Shown here: one piece after another, positions 27,861 through 35,909 of the stretch
Layout of the letters: the number at the start of each line of letters is the position of its first letter
Position numbering within the stretch: position 1 is the first letter of the stretch
NCBI RefSeq assembly: GCF_001484605.1
Contig: NZ_CP013747.1
Location: 3,782,001-3,846,000, forward strand
Direction of reading: 5' to 3'
Source of the DNA: Pseudarthrobacter sulfonivorans
GTDB lineage: Bacteria > Actinomycetota > Actinomycetes > Actinomycetales > Micrococcaceae
Length of the DNA stretch: 64,000 nt
Notes under the pieces: generated by a model
What the model was told of the DNA's origin: nothing
The model's input: the letters and a program-made list of their open reading frames with translations, nothing else
The model's database searches: none
Program-made: the position numbers and the translations under genes

Positions 27861-28793
27861 TCAGACTCCAATGATGTCGCGGGCGGCGACCAGTTCGCCG
27901 ACCCGCAGGGCGGCGGAGGTCATGATGTCGAGGTTGCCGGCGTAAGCGGGCAAGTAGTCGGCTGCACCTTCAACCTCAAGGAAGGTGGTTATTTTCCATC
28001 GGATGCCTGCGGCGTCCTTGCCGAGCAACGATGCCAGGGTCTCGGGCTCCACGGGGGTGATCTGCACGTCCTGCTTCAGGCGGTAGCCGGGCACGTATTG
28101 GGAAACGGCGGCGACCATCTCGGTGATGGAGGCACGGATCTTCTCGTGGTCGACCTCGCCGGTCAGGCAATAGACGGTGTCGCGCATGATGGGCGGTGGA
28201 TCGGCCGGGTTCAGGATGATGATGGCCTTGCCCCGTGCCGCGCCGCCGACCTGCTCGATGGCATGGGCAGTGGTTTCGGTGAACTCGTCGATGTTGGCCC
28301 GGGTCCCGGGACCGGCCGAGCGCGAGGCGACCGAGGCAACGATCTCGGCATAGGGGACCGGGACAACGCGGGAGACGGCGGCGACAATCGGGATGGTGGC
28401 CTGCCCGCCGCACGTGACCATGTTGATGTCAGGTGCATCCAGGTGTTCCTCCAGGTTCACCGCAGGGATCACAAACGGGCCCAGGGCCGCGGGAGTGAGG
28501 TCAACCAGGCGCTTGTTGAAGGGCGCCAGCGCCGCGGCGTTGGCGATGTGGCCGCCGGCCGAGGTGGCGTCAAAGACGACCTCGATCTCATCGAATCCGG
28601 GCATCTCGATCAGGCCCTGGACTCCGTCGGAGGTGATGGGCACGCCCATGCTGGCGGCCCGACGCAGGCCGTCGGAGGCGGGGTCGATGCCCACCATCGC
28701 TCCCATTTCCAGGGTGCGTGACCTGCGCATGATCTTGAACATCAGGTCGGTGCCGATGTTGCCCGAGCCGATGATGGCAACTTTGATGCTCAT
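27861..28793 (-). CDS. Acylating acetaldehyde (or propanal) dehydrogenase
   Basis: A 310-residue DmpF/HsaG-type enzyme oxidising the aldehyde from the aldolase to its CoA ester with NAD and CoA. NAD binding is by [13 protein letters not shown] at the N terminus, and the catalytic cysteine is in [15 protein letters not shown] at 28793 overlaps the hydratase stop (ATGA). An extended frame upstream lies inside the hydratase gene. Whether acetaldehyde or propanal is the physiological substrate depends on the upstream catechol and cannot be read here. Confidence 0.95.
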   Translation of the reverse strand: MSIKVAIIGSGNIGTDLMFKIMRRSRTLEMGAMVGIDPASDGLRRAASMGVPITSDGVQGLIEMPGFDEIEVVFDATSAGGHIANAAALAPFNKRLVDLTPAALGPFVIPAVNLEEHLDAPDINMVTCGGQATIPIVAAVSRVVPVPYAEIVASVASRSAGPGTRANIDEFTETTAHAIEQVGGAARGKAIIILNPADPPPIMRDTVYCLTGEVDHEKIRASITEMVAAVSQYVPGYRLKQDVQITPVEPETLASLLGKDAAGIRWKITTFLEVEGAADYLPAYAGNLDIMTSAALRVGELVAARDIIGV

Positions 28794-29626
28794 TTGGTTC
28801 CCCCTTGGGTGAAGGTGACGGTGACGGCCCCGAGGCCGGTGATGAAGGCCGTGAGTGTTTTGCCGGCCTCGACGGGGGCCAGGGGCCCGAGGGCCCCGGA
28901 AAGGATGACCTCCCCTGCCCGCAGCGGAGCGCCGAATTCGATGGAGGTGTGGGCCAGCCAGCGCAGGGCCTCGAGCGGATCGCCGAGGCATGCGGCGCCT
29001 GTGCCGGTTGAGACCTCGCGTCCATTGGAGGTCATCCGCATTTCGCTCCCTCGCGGCACGAAGTCAGACAGGGACAGTTTCGCGTCCCCCAGCACAAAGA
29101 CGCCGCTGGAGGCGTTGTCGGCAACGGTGTCGCTGATCTGGATGTCCCAGTTCGCGACACGGCTGTCCACCACCTCGATCGCGGGGCTTGCGTAGGCAAC
29201 GGCGCCGGCCACCTCCTCCAGTGAAACCTCCGGATCGGTGATGTCGTGGGCCAGCACAAAGGCGATCTCGGCCTCGGCCCGGGGTGCAATCAGCCGCTCG
29301 ATCGGGATGTACGCACCGTCCGAATAGGCCATGTCATCAAGCAGCACACCGAAGTCAGGGGTATCAACGCCCACCTGCTTCTGCACCGCCAGTGATGTCA
29401 GTCCGATCTTCCGCCCGACGTGCGTGGCGCCGCCGGAGATCTTCGAGGCGATGATGCGCTGCTGAACCGTGTAGGCATCTTTGATGTTGGAGGCTCCGAG
29501 CAGATCGCGCACCGGAGCCCCGGAGACGCGCGTGCGTTCGGCCTCTTCAAGCCGGGCAACCGCCTGATCCAGGTCCTCGGGCGTGACGGTCGTGGCCTGG
29601 GCCTGCGCCGCCTGCGGGGCGCTCAT
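28790..29626 (-). CDS. 2-Keto-4-pentenoate hydratase
   Basis: A 278-residue FAH-superfamily enzyme of the MhpD/HsaE type, adding water to 2-hydroxypenta-2,4-dienoate to give 4-hydroxy-2-oxovalerate. Recognisable parts are [24 protein letters not shown] with the metal-binding acidic residues, and [13 protein letters not shown]. The N-terminal 15 residues are an Ala/Gln/Thr-rich extension. It overlaps the hydrolase stop by four bases and the dehydrogenase start by four bases, so the operon is translationally coupled throughout. Confidence 0.93.
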   Translation of the reverse strand: MSAPQAAQAQATTVTPEDLDQAVARLEEAERTRVSGAPVRDLLGASNIKDAYTVQQRIIASKISGGATHVGRKIGLTSLAVQKQVGVDTPDFGVLLDDMAYSDGAYIPIERLIAPRAEAEIAFVLAHDITDPEVSLEEVAGAVAYASPAIEVVDSRVANWDIQISDTVADNASSGVFVLGDAKLSLSDFVPRGSEMRMTSNGREVSTGTGAACLGDPLEALRWLAHTSIEFGAPLRAGEVILSGALGPLAPVEAGKTLTAFITGLGAVTVTFTQGGTK

Positions 29627-30507
29627 GCCTGATCCGGCCGGGTCAGGAAGGCCATGACTGCCGATTCCCAGGCCGCCTTGGCCTCGACCATGACCCAGTG
29701 CCCGCAGTTCGGGAAGACGTGGAGCTCGGCCTTGGGGATGGTGCGCATCGGAAGGATGGAGGAATCCAGCGGCGTGACGCGGTCATCGCGGCCCCAGGTC
29801 AAGAGAGTGGGGGCCTTGATCTTGCCCAGCTGCGTCCAGTCCGGGGCATCGGCGGATTCGACCGAGGCGAGGATCAGGGCGATGGTGTGCCGGCCGTACA
29901 TCATCCGGGCGCTGGCCAGGGTGTCCGAGTCGGTGGCCACGGCGAAGCGCTCGTCGATGAGTTCCTCGGTGAGCACCGCCGGGTCAAAAACCATCGCCTC
30001 GAGCCACTGAATGAGTTTTTCGCGGGTGGGGTCCTCGGTGAAATCAACCAGCAGCTTGATGCCCTCACCCGGCATCGGGGAGTACAGGTTGCGCCCCACG
30101 CCCCCGATGGTCACCAGCCGGCGGACCCGCTCGGGGTGGTCAATGGCTATCCGGGTGGCCACCTGGCCGCCGAGCGAATTGCCGATGAAGTCGGCCTGCT
30201 CGATGCCAAGGGCGTCGAGGAAGCGGATGACCGAAGCAGGGGCAGAAAGCATCGGGTGTTCGCCGGTGGAATCGCTGACGCCGAACCCCGGGAACTCCAG
30301 GGCGAGGGTCCTGAAGTTCTGGGCGAAGAAGCCCAGGTTGCCGCGGAAGTTGCGCCACCCGCTGACACCTGCGCCGGAGCCGTGCAGCAGGATCAGCGGT
30401 GGGCCGCTGCCTGCCTCGTGGTAGCGGAGCACTCCCGAGGAGGTCGCTACTTCCCGCAGCGTGGATTCATAGGTGATCTGCTCTTGCCCAACATCTGTGG
30501 CCGTCAT
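29623..30507 (-). CDS. Meta-cleavage product hydrolase (alpha/beta hydrolase)
   Basis: A 294-residue C-C bond hydrolase of the BphD/DmpD/HsaD group that cleaves the ring-opened dioxygenase product. The triad is S111 (GNSLGG), D242 (WGRDDRVTP) and H270 (NCGHW); the oxyanion HG motif is LLHGSGAGVSGW. ATG at 30507 is preceded on its strand by AGGAGA seven bases away. First gene of the operon running to the aldolase; it diverges from the monooxygenase operon. Its presence implies a catechol whose ring-fission product is a ketone. Confidence 0.93.
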   Translation of the reverse strand: MTATDVGQEQITYESTLREVATSSGVLRYHEAGSGPPLILLHGSGAGVSGWRNFRGNLGFFAQNFRTLALEFPGFGVSDSTGEHPMLSAPASVIRFLDALGIEQADFIGNSLGGQVATRIAIDHPERVRRLVTIGGVGRNLYSPMPGEGIKLLVDFTEDPTREKLIQWLEAMVFDPAVLTEELIDERFAVATDSDTLASARMMYGRHTIALILASVESADAPDWTQLGKIKAPTLLTWGRDDRVTPLDSSILPMRTIPKAELHVFPNCGHWVMVEAKAAWESAVMAFLTRPDQA

Positions 30508-30584
30508 GGGTGTCTCTCCTAGTGATTGGTGCTCTTTGGTGACTCGACTCAAGCAGATGCGGATCGGCGTCCCGGGGCTTGGTT

Positions 30585-30625
30585 CCCGTTCAGTGGGATG
30601 GGCGCGCGCCACCCACCATTCACTG
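30585..30625. promoter_or_regulatory. Divergent promoter region with paired operator-like sites
   Basis: CCCGTTCAGTGGGATGGGC (30585-30603) repeats the motif upstream of the dioxygenase. A related inverted half, CCATTCACTG, lies at 30616-30625 and faces the hydrolase operon. TATTGA at 30633-30638 may be the -10 box of the monooxygenase operon, 48 bases after the motif start. The inverted half is about 109 bases from the hydrolase ATG, matching the 111 bases at the dioxygenase. An IclR-type activator is the likely ligand. Confidence 0.55.
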
Positions 30626-30691
30626 GCCGCAGTATTGAGCGCACCACAGCCCCACCGGGGGGCCAGGGACAACAATGCAGGAGGAGCACTG

Positions 30692-31906
30692 ATGAACGCA
30701 GGAGCTAGCACCCTCAGTGATTTGGCCGTGAAGGATGCGGTGGCTCGCGTTGAAGCCGTTGCCGATGAACTGGAAGCGGGCGCAGACGAGAGCGAGAAGC
30801 TCGGCAAGCTCTCCGACAGGAGCGTGTCGGCCATCAAGTCCGCCGGGCTGATGCGCCTTCTTCAGCCGAAGGAACACGGCGGTGACGAGGCGCACCCGGC
30901 GGAATTCGGCGAGGCGGTCATGGCTGCTGCCAGCCACTGCGGGGCATCGGGCTGGGTTGCCGGCGTGGTGGGGGTGCACCCGTGGGAGATCGCGTTGATG
31001 GACCCACGCGTCGGGGAAGAAGTCTGGGGTGAGAACCAGGACACCTGGGTCTCCTCGCCCTACACGCCGCAGGGAATCGCGGACCCCGTGGACGGCGGCT
31101 ACATCCTCAACGGGCGCTGGCAGTTCTCCTCCGGCACCGACCACAGCGACTGGGTGTTCCTGGGGGCCATCACCGGCGACGGAACCGGCCGCCCGGCAGC
31201 AGCACCCAAGTACCTGCACGTGATCCTGCCGCGCACGGACTACGAGATCATCCAGGATTCCTGGAACGTGATCGGGCTGGAGGGCACCGGCAGCAAGGAC
31301 GTGGTGGTGAAGGGGGCGTTCATCCCGACCTACCGCACCTTGGTGCACGAGGACGTGCAATCGGGCGCCGCGGCCGAACGCACCGGCCGCACCGAGACGC
31401 TGTACAGGCTGCCGTTCAACGTGCTCTTCCCGCTGGGGATTTCCTCGGCCGTGATCGGCATCGCCGAAGGCGCCCTGGGCCTGCACCTTGCCTACCAGCG
31501 CAAACGCTCCAACGCCGGCGGTGTGCAGATCAAGAGCGATCCGTACTCGATGTTCGCCATCTCCGAGGCCGCGGCAGAGATCGCCGCCTCGCGCTCGAAT
31601 CTACTCGACGGGGTCACCAAGGCCTATGCCCATGTGGAGGCCGGAACCCCGGTCAGCGCGGTGCAGACCGCCGAGGTCCGCCGCAACCAGATCCAGAGCG
31701 CATGGCGGGCAGTGCGGGCCGTGGATGAGATCTTTGCCCGTTCGGGCGGCAACGCCGGCCGGCGCGACAACCCGCTGCAGCGCTTCTGGCGCGACGCCCA
31801 CATGGGCCTGCAGCACTTCATCCACGTGCCGGGCCAGGTCTTCCACGCGACGGCGCTGCTGGAGATGGGTCTCGAGCTCCCGGAGAACCTGCGCGGGGCG
31901 GTCTGA
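30692..31906 (+). CDS. Flavin-dependent monooxygenase, oxygenase component (HsaA-like, acyl-CoA dehydrogenase fold)
   Basis: A 404-residue group D flavin monooxygenase that uses reduced flavin from a partner reductase to ortho-hydroxylate a phenol to a catechol. The N-terminal helical domain (LMRLLQPKEHGGDEAHPAEF), central beta domain (GRWQFSSGTDHSDWVFLGA) and C-terminal FHATALLEMGLELP fit HsaA and related 4-hydroxylases rather than true acyl-CoA dehydrogenases. AGGAGGAG at 30679-30686 sets the ATG. The reductase gene follows after four bases. Substrate not determined. Confidence 0.92.
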   Translation: MNAGASTLSDLAVKDAVARVEAVADELEAGADESEKLGKLSDRSVSAIKSAGLMRLLQPKEHGGDEAHPAEFGEAVMAAASHCGASGWVAGVVGVHPWEIALMDPRVGEEVWGENQDTWVSSPYTPQGIADPVDGGYILNGRWQFSSGTDHSDWVFLGAITGDGTGRPAAAPKYLHVILPRTDYEIIQDSWNVIGLEGTGSKDVVVKGAFIPTYRTLVHEDVQSGAAAERTGRTETLYRLPFNVLFPLGISSAVIGIAEGALGLHLAYQRKRSNAGGVQIKSDPYSMFAISEAAAEIAASRSNLLDGVTKAYAHVEAGTPVSAVQTAEVRRNQIQSAWRAVRAVDEIFARSGGNAGRRDNPLQRFWRDAHMGLQHFIHVPGQVFHATALLEMGLELPENLRGAV

Positions 31907-31910
31907 GAAC

Positions 31911-32468
31911 ATGGCCCAGGTGACAGCGCTCTTCCCGAGCACGCCAGAAGGAGCCGAGCCAGCACGGCACTTTCGAAATGTGCTTGGTAACTACCCCACC
32001 GGGGTCGTGGCGGTCACAGCCCCGGGCGAAGACGGCGAACCGATTGCGATGGTGGTGGGATCGTTCACGTCGGTCTCGCTGGACCCGCCGATGGTGGCGT
32101 TCCTGGCCGATCGCGGATCAAACACCTTTCCGAAGATCCAGGCGGCCGGTCACTTTGTGGCCAACGTCCTGGCCTCGGACCAGGCCGGCCTCTGCCGCTC
32201 CATGGCGGCCAAGGGTGCACAAAGGTTTAGGGACGTGGCCTGGCAGCCCTCGGAGAACGGGGCGCCGCTGCTTGACGGAGTGGTCGCCTGGATCGAATGC
32301 ACGCTCGAGCAGGTCGTTGAGGCAGGTGACCACGTGATCGCCATCGGAAAGGTGAATGACCTGCGGGTCGTCTCGGAAAAGCTCCCGTTGCTGTTTTTCC
32401 GGGGCGTCTACGGTGCCTTCGAACCCCACTCGATGCGCCTCGAGGACAGGTATCTGGGATGGGGATGA
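31911..32468 (+). CDS. Flavin reductase component of the monooxygenase (HsaB/HpaC-like)
   Basis: A 185-residue flavin reductase-like domain protein supplying reduced FMN/FAD to the preceding oxygenase. Typical features are FRNVLGNYPTGVVAVTA, the SFTSVSLDPPMVAFLADR flavin-binding stretch and the late GDHVIAIGKVNDLRV. It begins four bases after the oxygenase stop with no clear ribosome-binding site, so translation is probably coupled. Its stop overlaps the start of the next gene. Confidence 0.92.
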   Translation: MAQVTALFPSTPEGAEPARHFRNVLGNYPTGVVAVTAPGEDGEPIAMVVGSFTSVSLDPPMVAFLADRGSNTFPKIQAAGHFVANVLASDQAGLCRSMAAKGAQRFRDVAWQPSENGAPLLDGVVAWIECTLEQVVEAGDHVIAIGKVNDLRVVSEKLPLLFFRGVYGAFEPHSMRLEDRYLGWG

Positions 32469-33052
32469 CAACGGTGTCCCAGCCGGTGGCCGAGGGTCGC
32501 CAGATCCCCGGCGAATCGGGGGTGTGGGTCTTCTTTTTCGGCGACATGGTGATCTTCTTGATCTTCTTCGTCGCCTACCTGGTGCATCGCGCCGGCGCCC
32601 CCGAGCTCTTTGCCCAATCCAGCCAGGAGCTGGGCCTGGCCATGGGCGTGGCCAACACCCTGGTCCTGCTGAGCAGCTCGCTGCTGGTGGTCCTGGGGCT
32701 GGGGGCCGTGCGCCGCGAGGGGCGTTCGGTGGCCGTCGGCGCCTTCCGCGGCGCCATGGCCTGCGGTGTGCTCTTTGTGGTGCTGAAGGCCTTTGAATAT
32801 ACCCACATAGCCTCCGGCACGACGGGACTGGACCTCAACGCGTTCTTCTCCTGGTACTTCGTTCTCACCGGCGTGCACCTGGTGCACGTGCTGATCGGGC
32901 TCGGCGTTCTGGGACTGATGGTTTCCAGGGCACGGCAGAGTGGCGACGGTGCCGAAAAACGCATGATGGTCATCGAATCGGGAGCGTGCTTCTGGCATCT
33001 GGTCGACCTGCTCTGGATGCTCATCTTCCCGCTGCTGTACCTGGTGGCGTGA
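32459..33052 (+). CDS. Short heme-copper oxidase subunit III-like protein (NorE type)
   Basis: A 197-residue membrane protein with about five hydrophobic segments. IPGESGVWVFFFGDMVIFLIFF and FFSWYFVLTGVHLVHVLIGL, and the end WHLVDLLWMLIFPLLYL, are characteristic of cytochrome c oxidase subunit III and its short NorE relatives. No subunit I or II is encoded in the window. Start is ATG 32459 (AGG eight bases upstream) or ATG 32465, which would form an ATGA overlap with the reductase stop. It lies inside a catabolic operon, which is unusual. Confidence 0.88.
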   Translation: MGMTTVSQPVAEGRQIPGESGVWVFFFGDMVIFLIFFVAYLVHRAGAPELFAQSSQELGLAMGVANTLVLLSSSLLVVLGLGAVRREGRSVAVGAFRGAMACGVLFVVLKAFEYTHIASGTTGLDLNAFFSWYFVLTGVHLVHVLIGLGVLGLMVSRARQSGDGAEKRMMVIESGACFWHLVDLLWMLIFPLLYLVA

Positions 33053-33369
33053 TGAGTGGACAACAGGTGAAGGCAAAGCCAACCACCAGGCTGTTCTCAC
33101 TGATCGAATCCCGGGCGGGCATCGTGTGGATCGTGCTTGTGGTGCTGACGATCGCCAATCCCGTCCTAGGGATCGAAGGCCATCTGGCGGGAAGCACAGG
33201 CGTCCATCTCTTGGGGGTGGCCATCCTCACTATCGCCGTCGTGAAGGTCCGCTTCGTGGGACTCGATTTCATGGAACTGCGCAAGGCCCCGGTGCCAATG
33301 CGTCTTATGTTCGAGGCTTATTGCCTCATTCTCTGGGTGGTTCTCACCGCCTGTTTTCTATGGCTGTAG
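33052..33369 (+). CDS. Prokaryotic cytochrome c oxidase subunit IV-like protein (NorF type)
   Basis: A 105-residue protein with three hydrophobic segments and the motif VKVRFVGLDFMELRKAP, typical of the small subunit IV/NorF family. Its ATG overlaps the subunit III-like stop by one base (TGATG). NorE/NorF pairs usually accompany nitric oxide reductase or terminal oxidases; here the pair stands between a flavin monooxygenase and a KstD-like dehydrogenase. Role unknown; possible links are electron transfer from the dehydrogenase or membrane assembly. Confidence 0.85.
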   Translation: MSGQQVKAKPTTRLFSLIESRAGIVWIVLVVLTIANPVLGIEGHLAGSTGVHLLGVAILTIAVVKVRFVGLDFMELRKAPVPMRLMFEAYCLILWVVLTACFLWL

Positions 33370-33403
33370 ATAGGCTGCAGCCCTTAAGAAGAAAGTGATT
33401 CGC

Positions 33404-35035
33404 ATGTCCATCAATGAAGATGAAACAGCGGGTGTAAATACCTTCGACGTGATCGTCGTGGGTTCGGGAGGCGGCCTGGTCGGCGCCTATCTGGCAGCGT
33501 CACGCGGGTTGCGCACCCTCGTGATTGAGAAGACCGAGAAGGTGGGCGGAACCACCGCCTACTCCGGAGCCGGCATCTGGTATCCGGGTTCGGCGCCGAT
33601 CGAGCGGGCAGGGATAACGAACAGCCTGGAGGAAGGCCGCACGTACTTGCGCACGGCAGTGAACGACCCCGCCCGAGAGGCCCGGCAGGACGCCTACCTC
33701 CAGGCGGGAATCGATGTGATCGACGAGCTTGAGCGCAACGAGTGGTTCGGGAAGTTCGAGTTCATGCCCGTGCCCGATTACTATTCCTCGATTCCGGGGG
33801 CTTCGCCGAGCGGCCGGACGATCTTCCCTGCACCCGTCACCGTCGAAGAACTGGGAGAAGAAGCCGAACTGATTCGCAAGCCCCTGTTCACCGAACGCTG
33901 GGGCATCGATGAGGGCACGTTGCTCACCGGCGGCCGCGCGCTCATAGGGCGTGCGCTGAAGGCCTTCCTGGCAACGGGGTTCGGCGAAGTACGGCTCAAC
34001 ACCGCACTGGAAAGCCTGATCACCGATCAGGACGGCAAGGTGGTCGGCGTGGTTGCACTGGCGGACGGCGAACGGGTCTCGATCCATGCGAACCGCGGGG
34101 TGATCCTGGCCGCCGGCGGATTCGAACGCGACGCCGCACTGCGGGCCGAGCACCAGTCACCGGACATCACGGGGGAATGGTCCAACGGCGCCCCACAGAA
34201 CACCGGGGACGCGCTAAAGGCTGGCATCGCCATTGGGGCGGGCACCGAACTGATGGACGAGGCGTGGTTCGTTCCGGGAGTGGTGCGGCCCGACGGCCTG
34301 CCGATCTTCCACACCGGCACCCGCGGCGGGATCTGGGTGAACGCCGCCGGGGAGCGCTTCGTCAACGAGACTGCCCCCTACGACCAGTCGGGCCACGCGA
34401 TCTACCATGGGCACACCCAAACCGATGTCTCGCACCTTGAAGTCCGCTGGGTCTTCGACGAGCACCACCTGGACCGATACAGCATTGGTGGTTCGCCCGA
34501 CAAGGCGCCGGACGACGAGTGGTTCGAGTCCGGGGCCCTGGTGAAGGCGGATTCCATTGCGGCGCTAGCCGAGCTCATCAACGTTCCGGCCGCGGCCCTG
34601 CAGGCCTCGATCGATCGGTACAACGGCTATGCGCAATCAGGTGTGGATGAGCAGTTCCAACGGGGCGAGAGTGCCTGGGACCAGTTCAGCTCCCAGATCG
34701 TCGGCTTCCCTGCGGGCCCGGTCATGGCCTACATGGTGCCGCCCGAACAGGGATTGGCCAATCCGCTGCTGCCGCCCATTGGTGCTGGCCCCTACTATGC
34801 GGCAACGGTGCGCCTGTCGGACATTGGCACCAAGGGCGGGCTGATCACCGATGAACATGCCCGGGTGCTCACACTCGAGGGCGAGCCGATCGAGGGCCTC
34901 TACGCCACGGGCAACACCATGGCGGCGATGTCGGGCCACGTTTATCCCGGCGCGGGAACCCCGATTGGATCGTCCATTGCGTTCAGCTACCAGGCCGTGC
35001 TCGACCTCGCGCCTGCAGTAATTCCCGCGCCATAG
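33404..35035 (+). CDS. KstD-like FAD-dependent ring dehydrogenase
   Basis: A 543-residue flavoprotein of the 3-oxosteroid delta-1-dehydrogenase/fumarate reductase family. FAD binding: DVIVVGSGGGLVGAYLAAS at the N terminus. The C-terminal part matches KstD hallmarks: PYYAATVRLSDIGTKGGL, LYATGNTMAAMSGHVYPGAG and a conserved PIG. KstD enzymes remove hydrogens next to a ring ketone, sometimes leading to aromatisation. The substrate could be a steroid or a smaller cyclic ketone. ATG at 33404 (GAAAG eight bases upstream) is preferred over GTG at 33395. Confidence 0.88.
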   Translation: MSINEDETAGVNTFDVIVVGSGGGLVGAYLAASRGLRTLVIEKTEKVGGTTAYSGAGIWYPGSAPIERAGITNSLEEGRTYLRTAVNDPAREARQDAYLQAGIDVIDELERNEWFGKFEFMPVPDYYSSIPGASPSGRTIFPAPVTVEELGEEAELIRKPLFTERWGIDEGTLLTGGRALIGRALKAFLATGFGEVRLNTALESLITDQDGKVVGVVALADGERVSIHANRGVILAAGGFERDAALRAEHQSPDITGEWSNGAPQNTGDALKAGIAIGAGTELMDEAWFVPGVVRPDGLPIFHTGTRGGIWVNAAGERFVNETAPYDQSGHAIYHGHTQTDVSHLEVRWVFDEHHLDRYSIGGSPDKAPDDEWFESGALVKADSIAALAELINVPAAALQASIDRYNGYAQSGVDEQFQRGESAWDQFSSQIVGFPAGPVMAYMVPPEQGLANPLLPPIGAGPYYAATVRLSDIGTKGGLITDEHARVLTLEGEPIEGLYATGNTMAAMSGHVYPGAGTPIGSSIAFSYQAVLDLAPAVIPAP

Positions 35036-35085
35036 TCAAACTCCTGGCTCCATCACTTGTTTACACCCGATTTAAGGACACCGAA

Positions 35086-35841
35086 ATGGAATTGAAAACC
35101 AAGTTCAGGCTTCACCGAATGTCGGTCTGGGCTGGCGTCGTCGTGTTGATTGCCAACCTCATCGCCTACTTCGTCGTCGGCAAGCTTTTTCCACCGATCT
35201 CGCCCACCGCCACCGCCGCGGAGGTGACGGCTTTCCTGACCGCAAACCGTTCGGGCATCTTGTGGGCTGTGGTGATCATGGGCATCTTCGCCCCGTTCTT
35301 CTATGCCTTCGCGGTGATCACCAGCCTCCAGATCAGGCGCATTGAGGGCGGCTGGGGAATTCTCTCTATGATCCAGCTGACCACCGCGGTAGTCGCACCC
35401 ACCGGCTGGGTGTACCCGATGGCAGTGTTGGCCACAGCTGCCTACCGGCCCGACCGCAACCCCGAGCTGATGCTGATGATGAGTGACCAGTTCTGGCTCA
35501 CCTATGTTGGTGTCGCCGTGATATTCGTGCTGAACATTGCCTCGATCGGTCTGGCGGTAATGGTCGACAAGCGGGCCAATCCGGTGTTCCCGCGCTGGTT
35601 CGGCTACCTGAACTTCTTCCTTGCACTCTCGTTCTTCCCGGGCGTCTTCATCTACCTCTTCACCGAGGGGCCGCTGTCTTGGAACGGGCTGTTCGCGCTG
35701 TGGATCCCGGCATGTGCCTTCCCGGTCTGGAAGATCGCGATGATCGTCTGCCTGCTGAAGGCGGTCAAGTCCGAGGAACAGGAGGCCCTCCAGGCCCAGG
35801 CCCGGGAGACGGCATCGTTGGGCACGGCGAGGGTCGGCTAA
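35086..35841 (+). CDS. Hypothetical polytopic membrane protein of the catabolic operon
   Basis: A 251-residue protein with six or seven hydrophobic segments, for example VWAGVVVLIANLIAYFVVG, LWAVVIMGIFAPFFYAFAVI and FFLALSFFPGVFIYLF. It has short loops and a charged, Glu/Ala-rich C-terminal tail. I cannot assign a family. It does not look like a major-facilitator or ABC permease. AAGGA at 35074-35078 precedes the ATG. It is the last gene before a strong terminator, so it belongs to the monooxygenase operon; uptake or sensing of the substrate is possible but unproven. Confidence 0.8.
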   Translation: MELKTKFRLHRMSVWAGVVVLIANLIAYFVVGKLFPPISPTATAAEVTAFLTANRSGILWAVVIMGIFAPFFYAFAVITSLQIRRIEGGWGILSMIQLTTAVVAPTGWVYPMAVLATAAYRPDRNPELMLMMSDQFWLTYVGVAVIFVLNIASIGLAVMVDKRANPVFPRWFGYLNFFLALSFFPGVFIYLFTEGPLSWNGLFALWIPACAFPVWKIAMIVCLLKAVKSEEQEALQAQARETASLGTARVG

Positions 35842-35864
35842 CCGCCGAACCCGGCGCTATCCTG

Positions 35865-35900
35865 CGCTCGTTGAGTCCATCCCGGTGGACTCAACGAGCG
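35865..35900. terminator. Hairpin terminator closing the catabolic island
   Basis: CGCTCGTTGAGTCCA pairs perfectly with TGGACTCAACGAGCG (15 bp) around a TCCCGG loop. It lies between convergent genes and may serve both. Confidence 0.85.
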
Positions 35901-35909
35901 TGGGCGGGG

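Noticed and set aside
30473-30691. Upstream extension of the HsaA-like gene
   Set aside because: It would read through the divergent promoter and the start of the hydrolase gene. AGGAGGAG before ATG 30692 sets the start.
24766-35841. Naming the island a steroid-degradation cluster outright
   Set aside because: The enzyme set resembles HsaA-G and KstD, but the dioxygenase is closer to catechol 2,3-dioxygenase and no KshA/B, side-chain or HIP genes are present. The substrate is left open.
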